Shown: in pieces, positions 13,401-24,742 of the stretch | Layout: every line of letters starts with the position of its first letter | How positions within the stretch are numbered: the first letter of the stretch is position 1 | The notes under the pieces: model-generated | The model's input: the letters and a program-made list of their open reading frames with translations, nothing else | Databases searched by the model: none | What the model was told of the DNA's origin: nothing | Origin: Lepidodermella squamata | Taxonomy: Eukaryota; Gastrotricha | Assembly: GCA_047495785.1 (NCBI GenBank) | Contig: JBLDXI010000015.1 | Location: 3,906,001-3,970,000 of the forward strand | DNA: 64,000 nucleotides | Direction of reading: 5' to 3' | Position numbers and translations under genes: made by a program

Positions 13401-15075
13401 AACGGTGAGAATTCTAGCTGGAGAATCCCATGCTAACGTCAATGCATCTAATATAAATGGCGAGACTCCCTTACATTACGCTGCTATGTATGGAAAAGTG
13501 GAATCCGCCAGAATTCTAACTGGAGAATTCCATGCTAACGACAATGCACCAAATAAACATGGCGAGACTCCCTTGCACTACGCTGTTTTGAAAGGACACG
13601 CGGAAACGGTGAGAATTCTAGCCGGAGAATCCCATGCTAACGTCAATGCATCTAATATAAATGGCGAGACTCCCTTACATTACGCTGCTATGTATGGAAA
13701 AGTGGAATCCGTCAGAATTCTAACTGGAGAATTCCATGCCAACGTCAATGCACCAAATAAACGTGGCGAGACTCCCTTACAGTACGCTGTTATGAAAGGA
13801 CATGAGGAAACGGTGAGAATTCTAGCTGGAGAATTCCATGCTAACGTCAATGCATCAAATAAACTTGGCTGGACCCCCTTACATTACGCTGCTATGTATG
13901 GAAACGTGGAATCCGTCAGAATTCTAGCTGGAGAATTCCATGCTAACGTCAATGCATCTAATATAGATGGCGAAACTCCCTTGCGTATCGCTGCTATGTA
14001 TGGAAAAGTGGAATCCGTCAGAATTCTAACTGGAGAATTCCATGCTAACGTCAATGCACCAATTAAACGTGGCGAGACTCCCTTACATTACGCTGTTTTG
14101 AAAGGACACGCGGAAACGGTGAGAATTCTAGCTGGAGAATCCCATGCTATCATCAATGCATCTAATATAAATGGCGAGACTCCCTTACATTACGCTGTTT
14201 TGTATGGAAATATGGAATCCGTCAGAATTCTAACTGGAGAATTCCATGCTAACGTTAATGCACCAAATAAACGTGGCGAGACTCCCTTACATTACGCTGT
14301 TTTGAAAGGACACGCGGAAACGGTGACAATTCTAGCCGGAGAATCCCATGCTAACGTCAATGCATCTAATATAAATGGCGAGACTCCCTTACATTACGCT
14401 GCTATGTATGGAAAAGTGGAATCCGTCAGAATTCTAACTGGAGAATTCCATGCCAACGTCAATGCACCAAATAAACGTGGCGAGACTCCCTTACAGTACG
14501 CTGTCATGAAAGGACATGTGAAAACGGTGAGAATTCTAGCCGGAGAATGCCATGCTAACGTCAATGCATCAAATAAACTTGGCGAGACTCCCTTACATTA
14601 CGCTGTTATGTATGGAAACGTGGAATCCGTCAGAATTCTAGCTGGAGATTTCCATGCTAACGTCAATGCATCTAATATAGATGGCGAAACTCCCTTGCAT
14701 ATCGCTGCTATGTATGGAAAAGTGGAATCCATGAGACTTCTAGCTGGAGAATTTTATGCTAACGTCAATGCATCAAATAAACTTGGCTGGACTCCCTTAC
14801 ATTACGCTGCTGATAATGGACATGAGGAAACGGTGAGAATTCTAGCTGGAGAATTCCATGCTAACGTCAATGCATCAAATAAACTCGGCTGGACCCCCTT
14901 ACATTACGCTGCTATGTATGGGAACGTGGAATCCGTCAGAATTCTAGCTGGAGAATTCCATGCTAACGTCAATGCATCTAATATAGATGGCGAAACTCCC
15001 TTGCGTATCGCTGCTATGTATGGAATATTGGAATCCATGAGACTTCTAGCTGGAGAATCAGGGTTTTCGGTTTAA
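10453..15075 (+). CDS. Ser/Thr protein kinase-ankyrin repeat fusion protein
   Basis: Predicted 1250 aa from seven exons whose phases agree: 10453-10668, 10742-10802, 11390-11648, 11702-11858, 11911-11936, 11989-12196 and 12250-15075. Residues 1-309 are a kinase domain with glycine loop GRGYFGS, ATP lysine in YAVKAV, catalytic HRDIKPKN, metal-binding DFG and YKAPELF (APE), so it should be active. The loop style resembles NEK/IKK-type kinases, but I would not name a subfamily. From about residue 325 to the end there are roughly 27 ankyrin repeats of 34 aa. The first eight or so are diverse; the rest are nearly identical. The last repeat is cut off at GESGFSV, where non-repeat DNA supplies the stop. 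Likely a cytosolic signalling protein whose ankyrin array binds partners; that role is inferred. AATAAA follows at about 15133. Confidence 0.85.
10872..11281. repeat. inverted-repeat element inside the kinase gene (intron 2)
   Basis: TTAACCCTTAGCCGCCG at 10872 is mirrored by CGGCGGCTAAGGGTTAA ending at 11281. Copies of AACACGTCAT lie within. The element makes up most of the 587-bp intron, far longer than the neighbouring 50-75-bp introns, so it is probably a MITE insertion. Confidence 0.6.
13037..15060 (+). repeat. coding tandem array of near-identical ankyrin units
   Basis: Each unit is 102 bp (34 codons), and a higher-order period of 204 bp alternates a KGHAETVRILAGE unit with a YGKVESVRILTGE unit. 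For example, AATGCATCTAATATAAATGG starts at 13441, 13645 and 14155, spaced by 204 and 510 bp. Synonymous positions are also nearly identical, pointing to recent unequal exchange or gene conversion. Confidence 0.9.
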
Positions 15076-16227
15076 ACTCAAACCGGTTTACTATATTTAC
15101 CGGTGCCGGTATAAACAGGTTTTTTCACGTTTAATAAAAACCGCGGTTTAAAGTAAACAGGCAAATCCGACGGTTGGATGGTAAGAAATCACAAGGAATG
15201 TGTCCTCCTAACAGAAAGTGTTGACACAAAGTGTAGTTTTAATATCCGGAGTTGCATTAGAAATGATATTAACCTTTGATTATTGGCGTGAAGGATCATT
15301 TGCCAAGTAAGATTCTGACAAATTCGAACAAATATCAATCATTCACAGTGTAATCGATAATCGATAATCGATAACCGATAATCCCATTATAAAAACTGAC
15401 GTGTTACGTGTTTGCCCGTCACCCGTGGCTGCTTTACTTCATTACCATCACTACCAGCCAAGCCGCCTTACCCGTCAGCGCCGATTTTTGAAACATCGCC
15501 GGATGGTTGTTAGTCCAGTCCTTCGCCTGATGATGGATCTCGCTTCACATCTCGCGCCAGCAGCACGGAGGCCTTCGTTAATGCCATCGGTTTCTGTCGT
15601 CATTTTAGAGGCTCTGTTAAGAGAAATTTCGATTACACAGCTGAGGAGTTACGGAAAATTGAATTTCATTTTTTCCAAAGCGTAAATAAAGCAATTTCAA
15701 AAAATGAATTTAAAAATGATACTTTCTTCTTTATGGGTTGATTTTTACTTGCAGCCTCAATTAGTCGAATATTTCGAGACGTTGAATTTTTTCAATAATT
15801 TTTATCTGCTGACATTTGCTTTTACCTTTTACCATTTGCCAATCGGAAATTGATTAAAGAATATTTGACTATTAACGCGAAATCATTATGTCGGAATTGT
15901 GTCGGAATCGTGTGGATATAAATCCGACATATAACCGGCCTTGCCTGCGGCTCGGTCCGTTTTGTGGGATTTATTCAAATAATGCTTCCTCTCGGTAGAA
16001 TATACCTATACACCAGATTTTTCCTCGGTTCCGGTCGAGTCGGGTTTTGAGGCCAAGACGGGACACTTGGTCTCGCCATGTACAGTAGCGAATGCCACTG
16101 CAAGCAGTCTCATCCGAAGATTAGCTGCAAGGATGGGGGCCTGTTAAAACGATCACCTTGTGGAGCAACCTATCCCTAGGATAGACCTGCCAATGAGCAG
16201 GTCACAGCACTGGTATTACCATAGACA
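15076..16227. other. gene-free spacer
   Basis: Holds a poly(A) signal near 15133, a short ATCGATAATCGATA repeat near 15355 and one 94-codon open frame (15401-15685, +) that resembles no protein I know and is followed by AATAAA. I do not call it a gene. Confidence 0.4.
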
Positions 16228-16665
16228 TGATTCATCAATTTCTTGGTGGCCAAAAATCGAAACTTTTTAATTTCAACCGTCGATTTCTTGACAATTAAAG
16301 GCCGGAGTACAAAGAACCAAGTGACATTAGATAGATCTCTTCATGAGGAACACTTGGGATATTTTTTTCCACAATTTCAGCAAATAAGGAACTGACTAGA
16401 ATTAAGGAAACAATGTTTTGCTTTCGGAAATAAACCATGGCAGCTGCTTCGATATAGTTAAAATGAATGGCTTTTTTAGGAAACTAGATTCGCCACACCA
16501 AGAGCTACCTTCTGATTTCTGATACTTGGAGCGACATTGGATGATTTTTCCTGATTTTCTGGGAATTTCAAAGAAATTTGCCCCGAAAACCAATGCAAAA
16601 TAACTGAGTAAGAAATCGACGGTTGAAAGTTAGAGTTTTTTGGTTGGCCTCAAATTGATGAATCA
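16228..16665. repeat. inverted-repeat element, 438 bp
   Basis: TGATTCATCAATTT at the left is matched by AAATTGATGAATCA at the right. The arms continue for about 60 bp each, both including the block CAACCGTCGATTTCTT. No transposase is encoded, consistent with a MITE or foldback element. Confidence 0.6.
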
Positions 16666-16836
16666 GCAGACTATATGGCGTTACACCCCTTTTCTCGTGA
16701 GTAGACATTACTGACCAAAGTCCAGAGATTGTTTTTACGGCGAAATTTGATTTTCACGTGAGATCAGCAGCAAACTCTTATTGATTATAATTGAGGTGCA
16801 ATTTGAGCGAAAAAAAATAAATTGTCATTGTCACTC

Positions 16837-17314
16837 CGTTAGCGTTTCGGTATAAGTCTCCATTTGACGGTAAGTATTTTACCGCAGTACGCAAACCAGG
16901 TTACTTAATGCTCGTGCAGTAAAACTAACGGCGCCGCGTAAGTTAATTTTTACCGCACGCGGTGTTATTTTTACCGCAGAAGCACTTGCGGCTCGCAGCA
17001 ATGCGCTACAGCGGTTGCGTAACACGCTGTATTCCATGTACGCGAGCGGTACCGCTCGCGTACACACCATCATATAACCTGAGCGCAGTTCCAACTCCAT
17101 TTCTATTCCTCCATAATATGCTTGTAATTCCTACTGTTCCTACAAGATAATATGAGCTGAAATTACCGCAGAGAAATTAATTTTACCGCACGCGAGTATT
17201 TTACGCTTTAGTGTCGCAGTGTAGTGCTGTTTACGGTAAACTATTTACCGCAACTAGAGAACAATGACGAGATGGAGTTACCGTCAAATGGAGAGTTATA
17301 CCGAAACGCTAACG
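16837..17314. repeat. MITE family A, copy 2 (complete)
   Basis: CGTTAGCGTTTCGGTATAAG at the left is mirrored by TATACCGAAACGCTAACG at the right. Sub-terminal TTTACCGCA motifs match copy 1 at 8078-8640. It has no coding content. Two copies about 8 kb apart with shared ends and similar length support a mobile family. Confidence 0.75.
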
Positions 17315-17808
17315 ATATAGCGTGTGCATATGCGAGCTGCACATTAGAATGGAATTTTTTGTGCACCGAGATTATTGCCTTCTACTACTACGCGCATTAT
17401 TGTCAGTGCATTATAAAAATTGCGGCCTGGCTTGTTTGCACCGGTCTCCAAAAAGCAGAAGCTAATGTCGGTATTGGTGTTTTTTTCGATTTTAATGACC
17501 TAATAAATTTGACCCAATTTATTTTTGTATATCATTAAGCTAGATTATATCTCCAGCTCCTGGGGCCTTTGCGTATTATAAAATTTGACGCGTCCCTTAG
17601 ATAAGCGCATTTATATATTTATCATAAACAGGATTTTCGCGTACTATCAAACCTATAGCCCTATAGCGATAAATATAGTTCCACAATTAGAATTTTCAGA
17701 ATAGCCGTAGGCTTTTTTCATCTTAAGGTAATTTGTTGCTGCTTTTCACACCTTTTGAATGTAATAGTTTTTACTGGATAATTACTCGAGTGAATGAAAT
17801 TATTTTAA
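17315..17808. other. spacer upstream of the RING gene
   Basis: AT-rich sequence that presumably holds the promoter and 5' UTR of the RING-finger gene. No specific element could be recognised. Confidence 0.4.
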
Positions 17809-18345
17809 ATGTCGTGCCCAATTTGCTATGGTCAGCTTCTGAATGCTGTTCTGACGCCTTGTCGGCATATCTTCTGCGAGAAATGCATAATTCGATGGAT
17901 TCAATTCGATCACAATTTCTGCCCTGTCGATAGGGTCCCTCTCAAATTAGAGGACTTGGAACGGGTTTTCATTGGCGACTCGACTCCGAATGCCGACTCT
18001 AAGATATCCCTGCCAGCGATCAGCAGGAGGAATTATGAAGCGAACGAAGCTCAACTTACTCCTAGCGCTATTGACGATATCGAAGAAAATGCTGCCGGCT
18101 CAATAATTCATGGGGTGATAATGGGGTCAGTTGTTGCCATAACTCTAGCCGCAATGCAGGAAAAAATCGAAAAATTTGCCGAGTTTATGATAACAGGTGG
18201 CTTCATCGGCGGTCTGATCAATCTTTACACCATCGAGTCGAAACTCGGCGATAAATTGTCGTTTCATCGAAGCGGAATTTACCGGCGATTAGTAGCGCCT
18301 GAAATTTGTGAAAAATGCGGAAAATCACCGTGGAATTGTGATTGA
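17809..18345 (+). CDS. RING-finger membrane protein (probable E3 ubiquitin ligase)
   Basis: Single-exon 178-aa protein. An N-terminal C3HC4 RING (CPIC, CRHIFCEKC, CPVD) begins at residue 3. Two hydrophobic Gly-rich segments follow near residues 100-120 and 126-140, and a C-terminal CxxC/C pair (ICEKCGKSPWNCD). The layout resembles RNFT/TMEM-type RING ligases anchored in internal membranes; ubiquitin transfer from an E2 is the family role. The start is well fixed because a stop codon sits directly before the ATG. AATAAA lies at about 18375. The gene is convergent with the NHR-Roc-TIR gene, only 138 bp between stop codons, so the 3' UTRs probably overlap. A single-domain RING membrane protein could also act in organelle turnover. 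Confidence 0.8.
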   Translation: MSCPICYGQLLNAVLTPCRHIFCEKCIIRWIQFDHNFCPVDRVPLKLEDLERVFIGDSTPNADSKISLPAISRRNYEANEAQLTPSAIDDIEENAAGSIIHGVIMGSVVAITLAAMQEKIEKFAEFMITGGFIGGLINLYTIESKLGDKLSFHRSGIYRRLVAPEICEKCGKSPWNCD

Positions 18346-18483
18346 TTTCATTCTTTATTATATTTTAACACAGAAATAAAATGAAATAAACTTTGATTCC
18401 TTATTACCATTACTATTTTTTCAAAATAATTTTTCCACGAAGAAAAAAAAATGAAATAATTTTGTTGAAAGTTGTTTCGTCTG

Positions 18484-21400
18484 TCACATGACGTTGCAGC
18501 CGGTGCATGATTGAACGCGAACCGCGAGAGCATTGCCACCCGGTCCGCCGGCGTGATCGCCGCCGATGAGTTGCGACCTTGAGCCGACACTATGTGCCGA
18601 CAAATTGACAGCCGACGACCTTTGACTGGAGCGAGCGCGTAGCACGCTCAGCACCCCACTGTGAGCCTGGGCGCGGCCGTTCGGCGACGCCGAGTTCGGC
18701 AGATACCCAGCTACAATATCAATCACCTGGCTGAGACGGCCGAGAAAATCAGCCTCAAGCCCGCCGCCGCCATGCCCACCAACGCCTTTCATGTCAACGT
18801 AGACCAGGCGGGCTAGAACTAGGCCTAATGGGCCAGGTGGTGGCCAAGGGATCTTCTCGAAAACAATCGGTACAATCGGCTTATTCAACAAATCAGCCAG
18901 CCATATTTCGCGATGGCAATGCTGCGAGACGAGGTAACGCGGCGACAGGCATGCGAGGAAAACCCGGCAATTCCTGATCGCCCGTTCGATTTCAACCGCC
19001 AACTGATCGCCAGCTGACATTTGAGCGTCGTCCAGCCAGTAGGTATAACCGCGGAATTGGAGCCATTCGCAAAGGGCTCGGACATCTGCCTGGGTGTCGT
19101 ATTGATACGAAACGAAAACCTGAACAGTTTTCGGCGTCCGGCGGCCGGTTCGAATCGCGCCGACTACGTCATGCCGCCCCATTTGTTCGAGGTAGGACAG
19201 CAGAACATCAACAGCTAATTGGTTATTCCCCGCTGTTATGATCCAGTCGCAGAGTAGGGCTAGGCTCGAGTTGACGTCGTCGGCAAATCGATGAACGGCA
19301 GATTCGTGGTAGCCTAGTAACCGGGCTAGTTCGACCCAACCCTTAGCGTCGTCATCGCTATCGTCGTCATTAACGCCATCTTCGTTATTCGGCTCAGACG
19401 GGTCTTCGACATTCATCAACTTCGCGGCTGTTTTCAGCCATTGCGGGATGGAGTTGCCCTTGTGAAGTTCGATGTTGTCGAACGTGTCGACTATCACGCT
19501 TTCGGGTAGGACCGGCGAGGCGCCTGATTCGTCGTCAGTCGCGCAGGTCGGCATGACAACGCTCGGGAACCACGCTCGAATCGGCGCCGTATTCGTACGG
19601 CTGTCCAACTCGCAGGTAACGCAAGCGTTTGTCAAACACTCGCTGAGACTGATAAGGTGGACGCAGGCCTCGTGGCTGCACGCCGCCTTATCATGCAGGG
19701 CGCATTTCGACGTCTGGCAGCCACAAGCGACCGACAACTGGAAAGACAAGCGATGAAACATGGTTGTCTGAAGGTCGCCGAATGCCCTCAAAACACATTT
19801 TCTCAGGTCGTTAAGCACTGTTAGGATGGCCTGTTGATTCACGGCCATAGACGCCTCTGCGTCCAGCGCTAGGGTCCTGCTATCTGAGTAAGTCCTATGA
19901 AGGGTTTCAGGGTGTAGGGAGTCGCCTAGCGTGGACTTGCTGGTCGTAAGTTGGCCCTGGCTCGCGGGCTCCTCGTTTGTTTTGTTCGAAAGGGTGCGAA
20001 TCGAAATCTTGATGCGGTTGTACTGCGTGATTTGATTCGCGATAACAATAACCAACGAGGAGGAGCCGCTAGCCAGTTGCAGGTCGTCTATGCGGATGTA
20101 AGACACGTTTCGACTCAACTGATGCGACCAGCTGCTGTTGGCACTGCCGGCTACAAAGTCGACCAACGACTTGGCTTGTTCCATCATTGGCGACAAGCTG
20201 TTGCTCGAACCTCGACTGCCGTGTTGGTTCAGCTGGTTCGCCCGAGATACCACCCATCGAAGACATCGGCTGAGGAAGAGCGGGTACAAAAATTCACTCG
20301 CAGTCGAACGAAATTCAACGTAGAACGTGAATAGCGGCGGGACACCGCCAGTTGGCAACAACCCGAAAGCTTCACTATTCGACCCTGAAGATAACTTCGA
20401 AGGAATCAATGGGAATAAAATGAATTTCCTTTGATAAGAGCTTTCGTTCGGCTTCATAAGCCAAGGAGTTGCTATATCTAGCTTGTTGAGTAGCCATGTT
20501 ACCCATCTCAACTGTCGATGGCTGGTTGATTCGGTGTGATGAACATTAAGCTGGTTACCGCCGTTTGATTTCAGCAAATCATTCAGGGCTGATTGATGTT
20601 TCTGAAATACCGAGTGGATCCTGTCTTCTGGGAGCAACGGTGGCGGTGAGTCGTTGTCTTGTTCATGGGCCTTTACCAGGGTGACCAGTGAGTTGGCGAT
20701 GACGCTGGCTAGATTGTGAGGTTGGACGAAGAGAATTCCCTCAGAAATGACGTTGTAGTCTTGCAGCTGGCTAGTTGCGCCCGTTGATGCAGTTGCATAA
20801 TAAATTCTACCCATTGAATGGGCATAGCGGACGTAGGCTGTCAACTCGCTGTCACTTGCAATCGAAGAGTCTGAAATGAAAGTTAAGGTAATAAAAAACA
20901 TGAAGCGTGTCCCATAAGTTGCGCAACCATTTTGTAATTTCGAAAAAATTTCAAGAAATTAAACTAATTTTTTGAAATTAAGCCCACTGAGGGAATCTTC
21001 CATTATTTAGCCACAATTTTACCGAATAATTTACCGGAAAAAACCCTGAAAACTCCGATGGTAACTGGTTCGGTAATTTTCGGTTTTTACCTGGTTGGAT
21101 CAAATTTCTTCGGATTTTCCTGGCCATGAGTAGTGACTTCCCCTATCATTTTAGAGTTTCTGATCCCTTTGCTGTGTACTTCCTTAGTTCGCGTTACCTA
21201 TGGGACATGCTGCAGAATAAAATAAAACTAGACCGATAACTGCAACGAGGGGTAACTTTGGAGAAAACATGTTTTTGAAGGATGAAACTAAAACTTCGCT
21301 CGAGAAATTCTGAAATTTAAAGCTAAGCTAGGCAAGGTGATTCCTGATTTTACTGTAAATTTTGAGAATTTTTCTATTTTCCCCTGATTTTTAGCAATTT

Positions 21401-24400
21401 AAAATATTTGTGGGTAATCTGGATTCAATAGCCTGATAGGAAAATAGGGTCGAATTTTGAACAAAAGAACAGATAAGTTGTTTTGAACTTAAGGCTAAAG
21501 TTTCCAAGTGTCTATAATTACCTGATGCCAAAGTTCGAAGTTGTTCAGTGGTCAGGAAAGTGAGTCCCCCGGTCGCAAGGTCAGCAATAACGTCATCAAG
21601 CTCCACCCAGCGTTTCGGAACAAAGCATTTCGTTGTAGGTTGTTGTCTCGCAATCGACTCAAGCGACTTCCTCAACATCGCTATGCCGCAGATACTCGGA
21701 ATATTCGAAGACGACAAAATCGGGGCAGATAACCCAGGGGTGCATGCCATAGCTTGAGGCAGTAGCATCGTCGGGACGAAAGCTGTCAGGCCGACTACGT
21801 GTCTGAACAACGGCCGGCTCGAGAACCAGTCAGCAACATACTTGAGCTTAGTCACGATATTCCTCAGTGTCTCAGCGCATTGCGAGGTCGCTAGTCTATC
21901 AGCTTTCGTTCCAACCAAGACAACGCTAGGTAGGAACAACTCGCCATTATTGTGGTCGAAAATGTCATCGCGTTGCATTTCGTGATTGCCCGCCGGGGCA
22001 GACCATGGTGAGAAATGGTTTGACTCTGAATGCCGAAGGTAGATCAACTCGAGCCAGACGGATAATTCGTCTAGATAAGCTGTTGTTGGCGTTGCCGTAG
22101 CGTTGACTTCATTGATCAACGCCGAGGTGGTTTCGATTCGCGTTAAATCAAACGCAAGCACGTAAATGCCTTTTGGAAGCAGAATTATCGGAGACAGCCA
22201 GTAGCTTATGTTAGTCTTCGCGCCAAGATCACACAACCGATACGAAAGCCCAGCGACCCCAGCTCGCCTTCGCATCGAAGACGCCGACGACGAGACTGAA
22301 GAAGTTCGAACCATGGGGACAACACCGGGGGTAACCCCGGTTCCAGCTTCATCTGCCATTATGATTTCGTCAAACATTGTCTGGGCGAGGAGTAGCAAGT
22401 CATTCGGGGTGGTTGCGACTAGGTTAGGCGAGAGAAATGTAGGTAACCTTGGCGAGTTCGGGTCCGTGGCTGCATCATCCTTTTCGTCCTTATTCTCAAC
22501 CGGCGATCCAGTCGCAGCTTTTTTCTCTTCGAATTTCGACAAAGCTTGCAGCACAAGATTCTGAGCAGCGGAGACTGACATTCTCAGGAGATGGTCCGAT
22601 GTTTTCGGGCCCCCTAAGAAAGCGCCCTGCTTATTCTTCCGCTTCGGCCTTTGCCGGATTGCCTCACTGCAAAGGTAAGCCCCAGACCATTGCTCACTGT
22701 CTTGAAGATTCAGCGAGCCAGACAATGTGTTAGCAAATAGTTCCGGGTTCAACTCAGCCGCCTTAACCAGGCCATTTGCTGTCGTTGCGAACGCCGTCCC
22801 TTCCAATAGAGCTGGGCTCAGGGATTGCCCGGTAGCCAATGCGTTGCAAACGACTGATTTCCCAGCTAGAGTTGGCCCGATGAAGACGATAGGGACGTCG
22901 GATTCAGGCGAGATTCCGCTTTGCTGGCAGGCCTCGGCATAGGCCTGAGTCGCCTCCTGGCCGCCCATGAAAACTTCACTCGGGGAGTTGATACCGTCAG
23001 CAGTCGCGAGAAGTTCGATGCCGGTTGTACTGCCGTACAGGTCGAAGAGGAGCCATAACTCTGGGGCGGCGGGGTCTGGGGGCTGCTGAGACTGAAGTGA
23101 CTGCTGTTTAGCTAAGCTGTTCACTTGGCTAACGCGTTTTACAAAGACGTTATTCACGCTGATGACGCTAGTTTTTCGGCTGAAATGTTGAGCCACGGAG
23201 ACGAACTGGTGGCCGCCCTGGGGCGTATTGCTGCCATTGTCTGAGTAGTGAGCAAAAAGCCGACCGCAGTAGTTGTTATTGATGAAGTAGTGCAGATTGC
23301 CGTCATATCCGTAGCAAATGCATAGACGGCAGCCATCGGAAAGCAGATCGTTTGACATGCACTCGGTCCAAACGCCTGATAGAAAAAATGCACACAAGCG
23401 CAATTAACCACAGGTTTCCTTAAGATTTTGTAAATATTTTAGGCTCGGCAGAAATTTGAAACGCACTCATGGATAGAATTTCCTAAAATAGAAATTCGTC
23501 TTCGCCGCATACAAAAAAAGAAAATTTAACATTAATGACCTAATATATTTGACAAGACGTTCAAAATGGACGACCATAAGCAAAACCAGAATTTCTGATG
23601 AAATGTTGTGAAAATAGGATTTTCCTCTTGTGCATCGATTTAATAAATAATTGATTTGGCTGCACATAGGAAAGCTTCTCAGAAAGCAGAATGAGGTTAA
23701 TGCATAAAATAATTGGTGATCAGCGATCGTGAAATAAAAAATGAATAAAAATTCCCCCTTAACTTCGAATTTAAAATTTTCCATTGCCTTTAAAAATTAA
23801 AATTCTAAATGCGCGCAATTTCTCAAAATCGGCCAAAAATAAAAGTCTCAATCCTCCATTTCATCCATATTTTGGTCTTCTGATATAAGGTAATGAAGTT
23901 GTTTCCCTTTCAAGAATGCAAGAGCTATAAAAATGCAATTATTCTTTTAAAATGCTGTAAATTCACAAAATTCAAAAAATGATAGTTCTTAACTAGGAGT
24001 TAACAATAAGGCTCAGTCCTATGCGGAAAATTGGTTGGACGCTAGCCAAAGTCTAGCTAGCAGGCTAATTCTTGAAGTGTTACAGCCTCGTCTGATAATC
24101 ATCATTCATCTTTCCTCATGCAGAACTTGAAAAATTGCAATTTACCAGCTGAGGATTATCAACTTCAAATTAACAAGGTCAGTTTTGGGTTTTCTTACCT
24201 GATCCTAGACGTTTTTCTACATCGGGGCAGAGATAAGGAGGAAGTTCGCCGGGCTGGTTAGGAGCTGGTGCACCCATAGGACTACTGCTTGGGCTGTTGC
24301 CATTCGTGTTGACCACGCTAAGAGGCGGGCTGACAAGCAATAGCCTGTCGTAGTTATCAACAGCAGCAATCGTCAACCCGCCGACAAGAGCTTGCGGCCT

Positions 24401-24742
24401 GTCGCGGGCGTGTTGATGCAGTCGAAGCAGCACAGACCGGCCAGGGACTAACGGGTCCGCATCTATCGTACAGACTATGCCATGTGACCACGTATCAGGC
24501 TGGCGGGTCGCGACTAATCCACTCGGGGCGACAGTAACATTTTTGCCACGAAGTGATTTCGAAAATCGAAGAAGGACAGCAGATCGATCGCCCGAGCCTA
24601 ACCGGCCGCCTCGAAGGCTATTCTCATGCTTCTTGTTCGCCGTGGTGTTGACAAACTCACCCGCCTCGGCGAACGGATCTTCCGGGCCGTACATCGTCTC
24701 CGAAACCAGCGAACTGCTGGTCGTGAAAACGGACGATGTCAT
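18484..24742 (-). CDS. NHR-Roc GTPase-COR-Death-TIR multidomain protein
   Basis: Predicted 1594 aa from three exons in phase: 24742-24199, 23375-21522 and 20870-18484. An N-terminal Neuralized homology repeat (about 57-306) has GKNVTVAPSG and the closing PELWLLFDLYGSTTG, and is split by intron 1. A Ras-of-complex GTPase follows: P-loop GPTLAGKS (348-355), DLG switch (about 565) and TKAD (about 671). Next come a COR-like region (about 770-1010), a Cys/His-rich stretch (1182-1219), a death domain (1306-1375, after an Asp-rich linker) and a TIR domain (1382-1520) starting VQVFVSYQYD. In the TIR, HREI places Glu1454 where SARM1 has its catalytic Glu. ROCO proteins with death domains are known; adding NHR at one end and TIR at the other is unfamiliar to me. 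Likely a cytosolic GTP-controlled immune or cell-death switch (inference). A TTTATT at 18354 could serve as its poly(A) signal. Confidence 0.85.

Noticed and set aside
15401-15685. 94-codon plus-strand frame followed by AATAAA
   Set aside because: No signal peptide, domain or recognisable composition; length is within chance for this spacer.
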